Shown: positions 41,462 through 51,735 of the stretch, piece by piece | Numbering within the stretch: position 1 is the first letter of the stretch | Layout: the number at the start of each line of letters is the position of its first letter | Origin: JABWBD01 sp040768665 | Lineage (GTDB): Bacteria; Planctomycetota; Planctomycetia; Pirellulales; Thermoguttaceae | Direction of reading: 5' to 3' | Length of the DNA stretch: 64,000 nt | NCBI GenBank assembly: GCA_040768665.1 | Contig: JAXGMN010000037.1 | Coordinates: 62,001-126,000, forward strand | Notes under the pieces: generated by a model | The model's database searches: none | Seen by the model: the letters and a program-made list of their open reading frames with translations, nothing else | Told to the model about the DNA's origin: nothing | Translations under genes and position numbers: made by a program

Positions 41462-42904
41462 ATGCCATCCGCAAAGATCGGTGAGCCTGCCCCTGACTTC
41501 GCGATGCCCTGCGTCTGCACGGGCGATGATGCGGTCGTTACGATTCGACGGAGCGACTATGCCGGCCGCTGGCTGATTCTCGTCTTCTACCCGCGCGATT
41601 TCTCCTTCGTCTGCCCGACGGAACTGACGGCGTTCAGCGCCCGTATGCCGGACTTCAAGGCTCGCGGCTGCGACCTGCTGGGCATCAGCGTTGATTCCGT
41701 CGATCTGCATCGGGAGTGGCTGTCCGCCCCGGTCGAGGCGGGAGGACTTGGCCCGCTGCAGTTTCCGCTCGCCTCCGATTCCGACGGCGCGACGGCCCGC
41801 GCGTACAATGTCTGGGTCGACCAGAAGAAAATCTCGTCGCGAGGCCTGTTCATCATCGATCCCGCGGGCGTCCTGCAGTACTCGGTCGTGCACAACCTGA
41901 GCGTCGGTCGAAATCCGGACGAGGTTTTCCGCGTTCTCGACGCCTTGCGGAGCGGAGGACTCTGCCCGGTGAGTTGGACGGCGGCCGACGGCACGATCGA
42001 CCCGGAGCGAGAACTGCGCCCAGGTCGAGTCCTCGGGCACTATCGCATTCTCCGGAGACTCGGCAGCGGGACGTTCGGCGCCGTGTTTGCGGCGAGGGAT
42101 CTGCACCTCGAACGCACCGTGGCTTTGAAAGTCCTGAAACGCAGTATCGTCGAGTCACGGAAATCGCTGCTGAAGGAGGCACGTGCTGCGGCAAGGCTCA
42201 ATCACCCTCATGTCTGCACGATCTACGCCGTGGAAGAGGAAGACGGGCTGCCGGTGGTCGCCATGGAATACCTCGACGGCGAACCGCTTTCGGAGGTGAT
42301 CGCCGGTCTCGACCGCGATCGTGCGATGCGACTCGCCGCCCAGATCGCCTCGGCCTTGGCGGCCGCCCACGCAGCGGGCGTCGTGCACGGCGATCTGAAG
42401 CCCGCAAACGTCATCGTAACCAGGCAGGGGATCGCGAAAGTCCTCGACTTCGGACTGGCCCTGGCCGAGAAGCCCGCAAGCATCACACCGGGCGACCAGA
42501 CGATCGCCGCGGCAGCCCTGGAGGTCCTGGCAGACGCCGCGTTGGACGCGACGATCGAACACGCCGAACCGGCGGCACGCAAGCCGTCCGGCATTCAAGG
42601 TACTCCCGCCTACATGTCTCCCGAGCAGGCTTCCGGCCTCGTCCCCACGGCCGCGAGCGATGTCTTCTCCTTCGGGCTCGTGCTGCTGGAAATGCTGACC
42701 GGCCGGCGGGCCCTCGCCGATCGGTTGATTATCGACCTGCTGTGGAAACTGCAGAGCGAGGAACTGGGACCGAGACTGGTGGCGAAAGTCGACGGACCCG
42801 ATCGTGAACTACTGCTCGCGATGCTTGCCCGCGACTCGACCCTCCGCCCGGTGATCCGCGACGTTGTCCTTCAGTTGGCGGCGCTGGCGAGCGCAGGAGA
42901 ATAA
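41462..42904 (+). CDS. Peroxiredoxin-Ser/Thr protein kinase fusion
   Basis: 480 aa, ATG 41462, no TM segment, so cytosolic. Residues 1-175 are a typical 2-Cys AhpC-like peroxiredoxin: peroxidatic Cys51 in FSFVCPTEL and resolving Cys168 in SGGLCPVSW, with RGLFIIDPAGVLQYSVVHN between. Residues ~193-470 are a Hanks-type kinase: P-loop GSGTFGAVFA, Lys223 in ALKVLK, HGDLKPANVI (HGD replaces HRD, Asp311 kept), DFG at 329-331, then GTPAYMSPE, a long insertion before it. The two domains are joined by a ~20-residue linker. Suggests peroxide sensing coupled to phosphorylation. Such fusions are uncommon; kinase activity is not proven. Confidence 0.9.
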   Translation: MPSAKIGEPAPDFAMPCVCTGDDAVVTIRRSDYAGRWLILVFYPRDFSFVCPTELTAFSARMPDFKARGCDLLGISVDSVDLHREWLSAPVEAGGLGPLQFPLASDSDGATARAYNVWVDQKKISSRGLFIIDPAGVLQYSVVHNLSVGRNPDEVFRVLDALRSGGLCPVSWTAADGTIDPERELRPGRVLGHYRILRRLGSGTFGAVFAARDLHLERTVALKVLKRSIVESRKSLLKEARAAARLNHPHVCTIYAVEEEDGLPVVAMEYLDGEPLSEVIAGLDRDRAMRLAAQIASALAAAHAAGVVHGDLKPANVIVTRQGIAKVLDFGLALAEKPASITPGDQTIAAAALEVLADAALDATIEHAEPAARKPSGIQGTPAYMSPEQASGLVPTAASDVFSFGLVLLEMLTGRRALADRLIIDLLWKLQSEELGPRLVAKVDGPDRELLLAMLARDSTLRPVIRDVVLQLAALASAGE

Positions 42905-42943
42905 TGGTCGCGGGGTCTCGTCCGCACCAGGAGATCCTCACAG

Positions 42944-43151
42944 TGTAAACGCCACCACCGACCCTGCGTCGGCGGGGCGATGTTTGGCAACTACAAACTG
43001 CACCCTGCCTGGCGGTTGCGTGATTTCGCGTTTGCCGCTCGGCCCGTAGGGGCCGAGCGGCAAGACGCGAAATCACGCAACGGATGTTTATGCAGCGTTT
43101 GTAGTTGCCAAACATCGCCCCACCGGGATAAACCCGGTGGTGGCGTTTACA
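42944..43151. repeat. Giant nested palindrome (~208 bp)
   Basis: Three nested, nearly perfect inverted arms: outer 42944-42959 with 43136-43151 (GTAAACGCCACCACC-type), middle 42974-42998 with 43097-43121 (25/25), inner 43015-43045 with 43049-43081 (31 of 32 after one bulge) around a GTAG loop. The intervening loops are short. It lies between the convergent Prx-kinase and MscS genes. Could be a very stable terminator, a mobile palindromic unit or a structured RNA. It resembles no named element I know. Confidence 0.85.
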
Positions 43152-43174
43152 GTTTGAGGAAACCGATTGGCGAC

Positions 43175-44284
43175 TCAGCCGCCGGTATGACCTTGTCGCT
43201 CAGTTCGCTCGACAAACAGCTTCTGCGTGGGATACGCGAACTCGACCCCTTCCGCGGCGAACTTCTCGAACAGGGCCAGGTTGATCGTCTGTTGCACGTC
43301 CATGTAGACGTTGTAGTCCGGCACCCGAACGTAATAGACAGTTTCGAAGATCACGGCAAAATCGCCGAACTCCTTCAGGTGCGAACGGTCGAACCGCGTG
43401 TTTTCCCGGGCTTCGACAATCGCGCGGATCATCTGGGGGATGTCCGCCAGTTTGGATGCCGGGGTATCGTAGACTACGCCCACGGTGAAAACGATGCGAC
43501 GTTCCTGCATCCGCTTGAAGTTGCGGATGCGGCTCTGCAACAGATCGGTGTTGGCGAAGATCAACTGCTCGCCGGACAGCGCCCGAACGCGCGTCGTCTT
43601 CAAGCCGATCTTCTCGACCGTTCCCATCTCGCTGCCGACGATGATGAAGTCACCCATCACAAAGGGCTTGTCCAACACGATGCTGAGCGAGGCGAACAGA
43701 TCGCCGAGAATGTTCTGCGCGGCCAGGGCCACGGCGATGCCACCCACCCCAAGGCCGGCGACCAGCGCGGTCACATCCACGCCCATGTTGTCCAGCGCCA
43801 GCAGGACCACGACCGACCAGAGAATCAGGTTCCCCACCAGGCTCATCGCCGCGACGGTCGTGGCCAGCGCCGGATCGCTTTCGCGACGCCGGCTCATGTA
43901 GTTCTCGATCGAAAACCTGAGCAGTTTGCTCCCCCACAAGGCCGCCTGCAGCAGCAGGGCCAGGATAGCGGCCGTTTGCACGATGTCGCGCGCCCTCTCA
44001 GGCAGCTCGAGCACCGTCGACCCGGCGTAGATTGCCACCACCAGGAGAAACCAGCCTCTGGTGGCCTGCATCGCTTGCGCGATGCCATCGTCCCAGGCGG
44101 CGGTTGTTGCCTCCGTGATCCGTTGGACTCGCCGTCGGACGAACCCGGCGACAATCCTCAGCAACACGAGCGCCAGCAAGGCAACGCCCACGGCCACAAG
44201 CCAGCGAATCGCGGAATTGCCCCAAAACGGATAGTTCAGCCATGGCAATTGGTCGGCCCAGTCGAAGTATCGCTCAAGCGTCAT
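43175..44284 (-). CDS. MscS-family mechanosensitive channel
   Basis: 369 aa with five or so N-terminal TM helices and the MscS pore/beta-domain: VAGLGVGGIAVALAAQNILG (TM3), DLFASLSIVLDKPFVMGDFI, GTVEKIGLKTTRVRALSGEQ and LIFANTDLLQSRIRNFKRMQ. The vestibule region ends YVRVPDYNVYMDVQQTINLA. Opens in response to membrane tension during hypoosmotic shock. Convergent with the Prx-kinase gene, separated by the giant palindrome. Confidence 0.93.
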   Translation of the reverse strand: MTLERYFDWADQLPWLNYPFWGNSAIRWLVAVGVALLALVLLRIVAGFVRRRVQRITEATTAAWDDGIAQAMQATRGWFLLVVAIYAGSTVLELPERARDIVQTAAILALLLQAALWGSKLLRFSIENYMSRRRESDPALATTVAAMSLVGNLILWSVVVLLALDNMGVDVTALVAGLGVGGIAVALAAQNILGDLFASLSIVLDKPFVMGDFIIVGSEMGTVEKIGLKTTRVRALSGEQLIFANTDLLQSRIRNFKRMQERRIVFTVGVVYDTPASKLADIPQMIRAIVEARENTRFDRSHLKEFGDFAVIFETVYYVRVPDYNVYMDVQQTINLALFEKFAAEGVEFAYPTQKLFVERTERQGHTGG

Positions 44285-44374
44285 CGCTCAGTCTGTCCTT
44301 GTGTCTCAGCAGCCGGGATCGGTTTTCTGGGGAGGGGGGAGAATCGATTCGCATAGGCTGGCCCATCGACCTTC

Positions 44375-45541
44375 TCAGTAGCGTCCGACCTCCCCAAGCG
44401 TTTCGAACATGGCCATGATGTTCTCGGGTGGCACATCGGCCTGGATGTTGTGCACTGTGTTGAAGACGTAGCCGCCGCCGGGCGCCAGGGCGGCAACATT
44501 GCGCCGGACGTCTTCGCAGACCTGTTCCGGAGTGCCGGTCGGAAGTACGCCTTGGGTGTCCACGCCGCCGCCCCAGAAGCAGATATCGCGACCGAAGTCG
44601 CGCTTCAGCGCGGCGGGCTCCATCCCGGCCGCCGTAATGTGCACGGGGTTCAGGATGTTTACGCCGATTTCGATGAAGTCGGGGATCAGCGTCCGTACGT
44701 TTCCACAGGAATGAAAGAAGATGAAACTGTCCGGCGCGCGTCGCCGAATGACCGAAAACAGCTCGGCCTGAAGCGGCTTGAGCAACCGGCGGTACATGGC
44801 GGGACTGACGAGCATCGACTGCTGGGTGCCGTAGTCGTCGGCTTCGACGACCACGTCCACCACGTCGCCGAGGTCGGCGAGTACCGATTCCCAGAAGCGG
44901 GCTTTGAGTTCCGTGATCTTGTCGAGCAGATGGATCGCGGCCTCGTCTGCCGAGGCGAGGTCCATCATCAGTTGGTCCATGGGGCGGAGCCGGCACGCCA
45001 TCTCGAGGATTCCCGCACAGAGCCCGCGCAGGACGACGGCATAGCCTGCGCAGCGAAACCGCTGGGCACGCTCCCGCAACCCGGCCCACCGTCGCGGGTC
45101 AGACGGATTGGGCCACTCGAGCGAGTCGACGGCGTCTTTGCTGAGCGACGTGTCGGCGAGAGGGCTCTGGCACAGGCTGAAGTAATGACCACCCTGCTTG
45201 GGCATTCGGTGCTTGCAATGCCATTCATCGACAAACGACCAGGAATCGCCCTCGTCGTGAATGTCGATGTTCCAGTTGGTACTGACGAGGGGAAACAGTC
45301 CGCGAGTGTCGACTTGCAGCCGTTCCATGACGTCGTCGTGAGGTATGCAGACCTGTTGGCCGACGTCCATGGTGTCGGGCTCCGCCGGCGGCAGGCCCAG
45401 GTACTTGCGGAGATTGGTATAGGCCACGTTGCTGATCGCGGTGACCTGGGTTGACGAGAGATCCAGGGGCACACGATCCGGTTCTTCGTGGCGCAATGCC
45501 TTGAGGACCCGATCTCGTGATGTGTAGCCGGTTCGAGACAT
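44375..45541 (-). CDS. Uroporphyrinogen-decarboxylase-family (URO-D-like) protein
   Basis: 388 aa from ATG 45541, chosen because the longer frame runs upstream into the palindrome. URO-D superfamily: SRDRVLKALRHEEPDRVPLD, DDYGTQQSMLVSPAMYRRLL, IFFHSCGNVRTLIPDFIEIG, and HNIQADVPPENIMAMFETL near the C-terminus, as in MtaA/corrinoid-dependent members. Paralogue of the gene at 31241 but from a different branch. Substrate unknown. The 5' leader carries a palindrome of REP family type. Confidence 0.85.
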   Translation of the reverse strand: MSRTGYTSRDRVLKALRHEEPDRVPLDLSSTQVTAISNVAYTNLRKYLGLPPAEPDTMDVGQQVCIPHDDVMERLQVDTRGLFPLVSTNWNIDIHDEGDSWSFVDEWHCKHRMPKQGGHYFSLCQSPLADTSLSKDAVDSLEWPNPSDPRRWAGLRERAQRFRCAGYAVVLRGLCAGILEMACRLRPMDQLMMDLASADEAAIHLLDKITELKARFWESVLADLGDVVDVVVEADDYGTQQSMLVSPAMYRRLLKPLQAELFSVIRRRAPDSFIFFHSCGNVRTLIPDFIEIGVNILNPVHITAAGMEPAALKRDFGRDICFWGGGVDTQGVLPTGTPEQVCEDVRRNVAALAPGGGYVFNTVHNIQADVPPENIMAMFETLGEVGRY

Positions 45542-45952
45542 CGGAAGGTTTCCCAGTTGTTGACGTAACCGTTCACGCCCGCGGCCGGGGACTGGTCCAT
45601 TTTTCGGCCAATTCGAGTGTTTTGGCATCAAAGACGTTGGCCGAAAACATGGACCTGTCCCCCTCTCTTCCGCGGGCGTGAACGGTTAGGTTGTTGATTT
45701 GTGAATTAACGGGGTGGCCTGGCCGCCGCATCGCTTCCGACGCGGCACTGGCCATCAAAGTCGGCAACGCCGGAAGAGGCCGGATGCGCCTTCCGGCCAC
45801 CACTCACACGACGCTCAATCTAATCGGTTTTCACCGCCTGTCAATGCGGAGCAAAGCTGCACGAACTGCTGCCCCCCTCTCGATTGCGGCCGACGGCCGC
45901 TCTGAACTAAAATTCCCCGGAAGACACCTGCTTCCATGCAAAGGAGTTGACC
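45542..45952. other. Divergent intergenic region with palindrome
   Basis: 411 bp between URO-D-like (minus) and sugar-isomerase-like (plus) genes. Holds the palindrome at 45566-45688. A CGTTCACGC-type sequence and AAAGGAG at 45939-45945 precede the plus-strand gene. No other gene supported. Confidence 0.45.
45566..45688. repeat. Palindrome, family-1 core with private arms (copy G)
   Basis: Outer arms TAACCGTTCACGCCCGCGG / CCGCGGGCGTGAACGGTTA, then GGGGACTGG...CCTGTCCCC (the family-1 core read on the minus strand as GGGGACAGG...CCAGTCCCC), then TTTTCGGCCAA / TTGGCCGAAAA. Sits 25 bp upstream of the URO-D start and would lie in its 5' leader. Confidence 0.75.
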
Positions 45953-47557
45953 ATGAGCAAGACATCCCGTCGCGGTGAACTTGAGGTCGTCGGTGGCAGT
46001 TCCTGCGGAGCATGCTGCAATCGTCCTGCTCCGCGGGTTGCCGGAAGTCTCTCGCGAAGACGGTTCCTGCAGGGCATTGGTGCCGCGGGCGTTGCAATCG
46101 GCGGCATCGCGCTGCCGGCGGCGGACTCGCACGCGGCGAGGCTCGAACCGGTCGCCGGAGAGCCTTTCCCACGGGGCGATCGGCTGCGCGTCAAGCCGAT
46201 CCTCGTGTACGATGTCCCGGAGCGGAAGGATCGAACGTCGTGGCGAGGCTACGGCGCAGTCCACACGCACGAGGCTGCGCGCGAGGAAGCCGGCCGCATC
46301 GAAAAGGAGCTTCGGGCGCTTGAGGAGAAAGCCGAATTCCCCATCGAGTTCGAGCCGGTCGCGGTGCTCGATTCGCAGGCCAGGCTCCCGCAGGCGACCG
46401 GGGGGGATACCGACCTGTTTCTGCTCTATGCGGCGGGAAACTGCACGCAGTGGCCCCAGGATGCAACAGCTCCCATGCTGATGTTTGTCCGCCACCGCAG
46501 CGGGCCGTTCTACCTCGGCTATGAAATTGCCCACTGGCGTTTCCTCCGTGGAAGCGGTGATCAATTCACTCGCCAAGAGTATGACGCGGACGACGTGGTG
46601 GTCGACAGCTACGACGAAGTGCTCTGGCGTTTGCGAGCCATGTACGGCCTGAAGAACGCCAAGGGGACGAAAATGCTCACCATCGGCGGCTTGAGGGCCT
46701 ATAGCCGTGAAGCCCAAGAAAATGGTCCGCGAACCGCCAAGGAACTGTGGGGCTACGACTTCGTCGACGTCTCCAACGAGCAGTTTGCGAAGCGCCTCGC
46801 CGACTCCAGGGCGGATCAGCAGTCGGTCAGGATGGTCGAAGAGCAGACCGCCGCCCTGTTGAGTCTGCCCAACGTCAAGCTTCAGACGGACCGGAAGTTT
46901 GTCTTCAACTCCTACATGGCCTTGCACGTTTGCCGCCAACTGCTTCGAGAGACGGGGTGCAGCAATTTCGGCTTCTCGCAGTGCATGGGCCACGAGCAGA
47001 TCGCCATGCTCGACACGCCGGCTTGCCTCGTCTTGAGCCTGGCGAACGACGAGGGCTACACGGCCTATTGCCACACCGATCTTTCCCATACGCTGCCGGG
47101 TGTGCTCCTGCGATGGACCGCCAGCCGGCCGACGTTCGTATGCAATTCGCATTACCCGTACGACGGCTTGTTTTTCGTGGCCCACTGCCAGGCCCCGCGC
47201 CGCATGAACGGCGTCGACTACGAACCGGCCACGATCATGACGCACTACGAATCGGACTACGGTGCGGCCTGCAAGACCCACTACGCGAAGGACCAGGTGG
47301 TTACCGTGGTGATCCCCAACCTTCGCTGCACGAAGTGGCAGGCGTTTCGCGGAAAGATCGTCGGTGCTCCCTCCTACCCCGCCTGTCGCTCCCAAATGGA
47401 AATCGAGGTCGACGGCGACTGGCGGCGGCTCCTCCGTGAGATGGAGGGATTTCATACCCAAATCGTCTACGGCGACTACACGCGCGAAATCGGCTATGCC
47501 TTGAAGAAACTGGGTGGGGAGATCCAGTGGGACTGTTTCAGCGAGCGCGCTTGCTGA
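45953..47557 (+). CDS. Tat-secreted L-fucose/arabinose-isomerase-like protein
   Basis: 534 aa, ATG 45953 with AAAGGAG seven bases upstream. A Cys-rich N-terminus (SSCGACCNRP) precedes a twin-arginine signal (SRRRFLQGIGAAGVAIGG). The body resembles the L-fucose/L-arabinose isomerase fold: LRALEEKAEFPIEFEPVAVL, TIGGLRAYSREAQENGPRTA, LQTDRKFVFNSYMALHVCRQ, GCSNFGFSQCMGHEQIAMLD and CNSHYPYDGLFFVAHCQAPR. Metal-binding residues typical of sugar isomerases were not confirmed. Export outside the cytoplasm is unusual for such an enzyme. No operon partners. Confidence 0.7.
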   Translation: MSKTSRRGELEVVGGSSCGACCNRPAPRVAGSLSRRRFLQGIGAAGVAIGGIALPAADSHAARLEPVAGEPFPRGDRLRVKPILVYDVPERKDRTSWRGYGAVHTHEAAREEAGRIEKELRALEEKAEFPIEFEPVAVLDSQARLPQATGGDTDLFLLYAAGNCTQWPQDATAPMLMFVRHRSGPFYLGYEIAHWRFLRGSGDQFTRQEYDADDVVVDSYDEVLWRLRAMYGLKNAKGTKMLTIGGLRAYSREAQENGPRTAKELWGYDFVDVSNEQFAKRLADSRADQQSVRMVEEQTAALLSLPNVKLQTDRKFVFNSYMALHVCRQLLRETGCSNFGFSQCMGHEQIAMLDTPACLVLSLANDEGYTAYCHTDLSHTLPGVLLRWTASRPTFVCNSHYPYDGLFFVAHCQAPRRMNGVDYEPATIMTHYESDYGAACKTHYAKDQVVTVVIPNLRCTKWQAFRGKIVGAPSYPACRSQMEIEVDGDWRRLLREMEGFHTQIVYGDYTREIGYALKKLGGEIQWDCFSERAC

Positions 47558-47627
47558 AGCTCGCACACTCAGGCGTCACCTGGGTATTAGGCCGGCGGCG
47601 GATCGAGAATCTTCTTGTGCCGTTGTT

Positions 47628-50600
47628 CTATGGAAGCTTGCCGGACAACCGATTGGCCAACACGACGACGCTTCCCGGCAGTGGCTGACTGCCCAAGAGC
47701 TCCGGCATCTCCGCGCGGAAGGCCGACCACGCATCGTCTCCGGCCCGCCGGCAGGCCATCGCCGTCAGCACGACCGCGTCTTCGCCGACCGTGCTGCCCG
47801 AAGCGACCATCGCCGCGAGTTGCTCGCGGTCGATCTCGGTTGGCCATCCCAGTAGCGAACTTACGGCGAACACCAACGTCGCAGGCTCGTCGCCGAGCGA
47901 CGCCAGGACTTGCCCTTTCAGGTCGGCTTCGTCGGCGGCCATCGCGCCATACGCCGCGGCAAGAATCGCGGAAGCGTCGTGCGGCTTGCCCTTGAGTGAT
48001 GCGACCGCTTTGACCGCGGCCGCGCGGCACCCCTTGCGAGCCGATTCAGCCAGCGCGGCCAGTTCCTTCCGGTCGGGCAGCAACCGAGCGGCAACCGCCA
48101 CCGTCCACGCCGACCGCAGCACGATTGGAGCGCCGTCGCCCTCGAGCAATTCCTCAGTCTCACCGGCTTTCCACACGATCTTCAGTTCCGTGAGGGCCTC
48201 CAGATCGAGTTCGCCGACGAGGGCCGCGGCGAGCAGTTGCCACGAATACTCATCGTGCACGGCCGCTGTAGCGAGCAGTGCATCGAGCGAATCGAGCTTC
48301 CGGATTTCTTCGCGCCGGTCTTCGGCGCGTCGACTGGTCACCTTGTGCAGCGCCGCCAAGACGCCCCCCGGCTCGGCGTTGGGGTCTCTGAGTTGTGTGA
48401 GAATGGTCAGTGCCTTCTCGTGAACCTTGGGGGAGCCGATCAACAGGAGCCGACCCGGGGCAAACCATGCGGCGTCGGTCTCGGAGACGTCCAGAGCCTT
48501 GCGGATCGCATCCACGAACTGGTCGCTGCTTGCCTTGGCCTGGGCGATGGCCTTCTGGTGGTCTTCGACCTTGCCCTGCTCTTGGGGCGTGGGCAAGGCG
48601 ATGGCCCGGACGTCGTACACCCACGCCGAAACGCGCGGCAGCCGGCGGTCGCTGCCCACGAGGATCGCGTCGGCCGCGTCGCCGGTCTTTACCACCCAGT
48701 TCAGCCGCAACGGCTGGAGCAGCCAGTCGAGCGCCTCCGCGGCGGTGGCGCCGCGGAGATCGAGATATGTGACCTTCACACGACGTCCGGCGAGCATTTT
48801 TCCGGCATCTTCGACGCTTCCCGGGATCAACTCGATTCTCAATCCGGCAGGCTTTTCGATCGCTTCGAGCGCTTCTTCGACCGAAACATCGCGAAGCACC
48901 AGATCGACCTTCTTGCCAAGAACCGGAACGGATTGTTTCCAGGAGTCGAGGAGCTTGGCGTGGAGTGTGTCGAGATCGGCCAGTGCTTGGGCCGCCGTGG
49001 CAGCGACCTGGAAATTGCCCCGGTTGGCAGCGGCCGCGGCAAGGAAGTAGGCCCGGAGCAACTCCGCGCGCGCTTCGCCCGGCTTGTCCGACTCGATGGC
49101 CTTACGGCCGGCGGCGAGGGATTGCTGGGCCGACTGGACGAGCGGCTCGGTGTCGGCCGCGAGTGCGCCGGCGATGTATTGTCCCTCCGCGACGAGACTT
49201 TCAGTTTCTCCGCGATGAAGAGCAAAGCCCAGGGCCAAACCGTGCTGGAACGGGACGGCCGAGAGATCGGCACGTCCGCGCGACTCCACCAGCGTCTTGC
49301 GCCGTGCGAGTCCGCTCGTCGGAGCGACCGGGGAGTACTGTAGTGCTGAGTGGTCCTGCGATCGAGCGCGACGCTGGAAGGACCGTTCGTCGGCGCCGGG
49401 GCGTAGGGCATGAGCATCGCCGGCCGCCCGGCTGCCATCGGCTTGCCTGCGACGACTCCGCCGCCCAACGCACCACCGCCCATGCCGCCCATGCCCATGC
49501 CCATGCCGGACATTTCATTGCCCATGCGTCCAGGCATTCCCCATCTGGCTCCGGCACGGCCGTCTGCAGCGAGTCCCAGACCTGAAAGCCGGTCTGCTGC
49601 CTTGGCCTCTTCTCGCTCACGGCCCCGAACGCCAAATCGACCGACTCGCCCAAGGTCTCTCCGAGCGGCCCAAAAGCCTTCCCACCGGGTCCCTCGGGCA
49701 ACGGCACCGGCACGAGCATGCGCCGTGGCGGCCGGGCTGCCGCCGATCGAGCTTCTCCGCTTCGTCGGCGTCCACGGCCACGAAGCTGGTGTATTGGCTC
49801 ATCAAGCGGTAATCAGCCGCGATTGCCGTGACCTCTTCTTCCACGGCCGGCGAGCCCGCGTAGTACGTCTGCTGCATCAGGTCTTCGATTTTTTTGCGTG
49901 CCCAGACCTTCGCCAGCACGTCGTGCCCCGATTGCCTCCTCCGGGAATTTCACCTCGAACGGCCATTCGGCGGACTCGCCTTCAACGACGCCACGGAGAG
50001 TAATCTCGGCGGTTCCTCCGCCGCGGTACCGGCCGAAGAGAATCACGGGCCGGCCGGCCCACAGCTCGGGGATCTTTGCGGGATAAGTCTCGGCCACGTC
50101 GAGGCCGCCCCAATCGATCCGGATCTTGGCGAGTTGCGCTCGCTGGATCCGCGAGATGACCTCTTCGGCCAGCCCGGCGGCCGTCTCGTCGAGCGCCAGG
50201 CGTTTTCCCATTCCGCCGCCCTGACGGGCCACGCCGTCGATCAGGAACATGTTGGGCGAGCTGCCGATGCCGATCGCCCAGAAGCGGACCTGGTCGCCGC
50301 ACTGCTTGCCCACGTGCTCGATGATCTCGGCCTCGTTGCCGATGTAGCCGTCGGTGAGCATGATGACGATCCGCACGCGTTGGCTGTCGATCGGCTGGTC
50401 GATCGCCCGCTTGACGCCTTCGAGCATGTGGGTGCCGCCGCTTCCGCGGATCTGCTGGGTGAAATTGAGCGCCTCGGCAATGTTCTCCCGATTGACGGGC
50501 ACCGGTTTGTCGAACAGTTGCCGGGTTTGGCCGGCGAACGTGATCACCTGCAAGGTGTCGACCTCGCGGCAGAGCTTGAGCATCTCGCGCATCGCTTCCT

Positions 50601-51735
50601 TGACCTTTTCGGTCGGCTGTCCGCTCATCGATCGCTCACGTCCAGCAGGAAGACGATCTCGCGGGGCGGGCTCTTCGTGAGGCGCTCGTCTTCCTTAGGC
50701 TGGACCATGAGCATGAAGTAGCCGTGGCCGAGCCGTTTTGTGTCGGTGTATTCGCCCGTGTGGCTGAGCACCGCCATCTCGGGCTTCTCGCCGACCACGT
50801 AGTAGCGCAGGACGAAGTCCTTGTTGGGAATCGAGTCGTCCGGCGAAAGCTTCACGCGGGCGCGGTTTTCGCTTCACGCTCGACCGTTGCCTCGTGGTTC
50901 ACGACCTTGAGATCCCGGACCGGAACACCGGCTTCCAACCGCAGCGAAAGCGAAATGTCGTGCCTGTTGCGGAAACCGGGCTTGAGCACCGGCGGGCTGA
51001 TCCGGGAAGCGTCGGGCACGCGGGTCGTATCCGGCACCGGCGGCGAGACCTTGCCCTGAAGCTCCGGCGGCGTCGCCTGCGGCTGCCCGACCGGAGCCCC
51101 CGGAATGAACCGAGGGCCGACCACCATCGGGAAATGGAACTCGTAGGTCCCCTTGTCGTAGTTGAGCACGTCGACGTAGCGGATCTCGATGTTCACTTCC
51201 TGGCCCGGGTCGAGATTGCCGACCGACTGGGTAAAGATGTTGGGCCGCTCCTGCTCCAGCAGAGCTGCCGTCTGCCCCGCGGCCAGCGCCTCCTCGTAGA
51301 CTTGTCTCGCCTCGGCCCTCCGTTTGATCAATCCGACGATCTTCCGATCGCCTACGATCATCGTCATGTCGTCGACGGCCGCCTCGTGGGGGAGAGGAAA
51401 GACGTAGACTGCCTCGATTCGCTCGTCGGTCGGGTTGTAGAACGTTTGGGTAACCTTCACGCGTGCGATGAACCCGGAGACGTCGGCCTGGACGTCGGTG
51501 TGGCGAAGCGGACATTCGACCATCTCCCCGTTCTGCCGGACGGCCCGCAACGAGCCCTGCGTGACGTTTTCCCCCAATTTTTCCAGGGCACTCGTCTTTT
51601 CCGCGTCCGGGCTTCTCTGCGAGTGTAGGCTGGCTGAGATTGGCGGGGGGGCCTGCTCGATCGGTATCGGCACATATGGTTGTGTGGCAATTTGGAGTTG
51701 GATGTACGCAGCATCGGAATCGGACGAATCCAGTG
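47628..51735 (-). pseudogene. VIT/VWA-domain secreted protein, disrupted by several frameshifts
   Basis: Minus-strand gene assembled across at least five frame changes. Parts in order: a VIT domain (LRAVRQNGEMVECPLRHTDV, FIARVKVTQTFYNPTDERIE, AVYVFPLPHEAAVDDMTMIV), a VWA domain whose MIDAS reads DVSGSMSG only if one G is restored near 50632 (now DVSDR-stop), TDGYIGNEAEIIEHVGKQCG, QVRFWAIGIGSSPNMFLIDG, then a Gly/Met-rich segment (MSGMGMGMGGMGGGALGGG) and a large C-terminal domain intact from ~49200 to 47628 (VDLVLRDVSVEEALEAIEKP). A one-C restoration near 50865 rejoins the VIT and following frame. Either assembly errors or decay. Confidence 0.75.
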
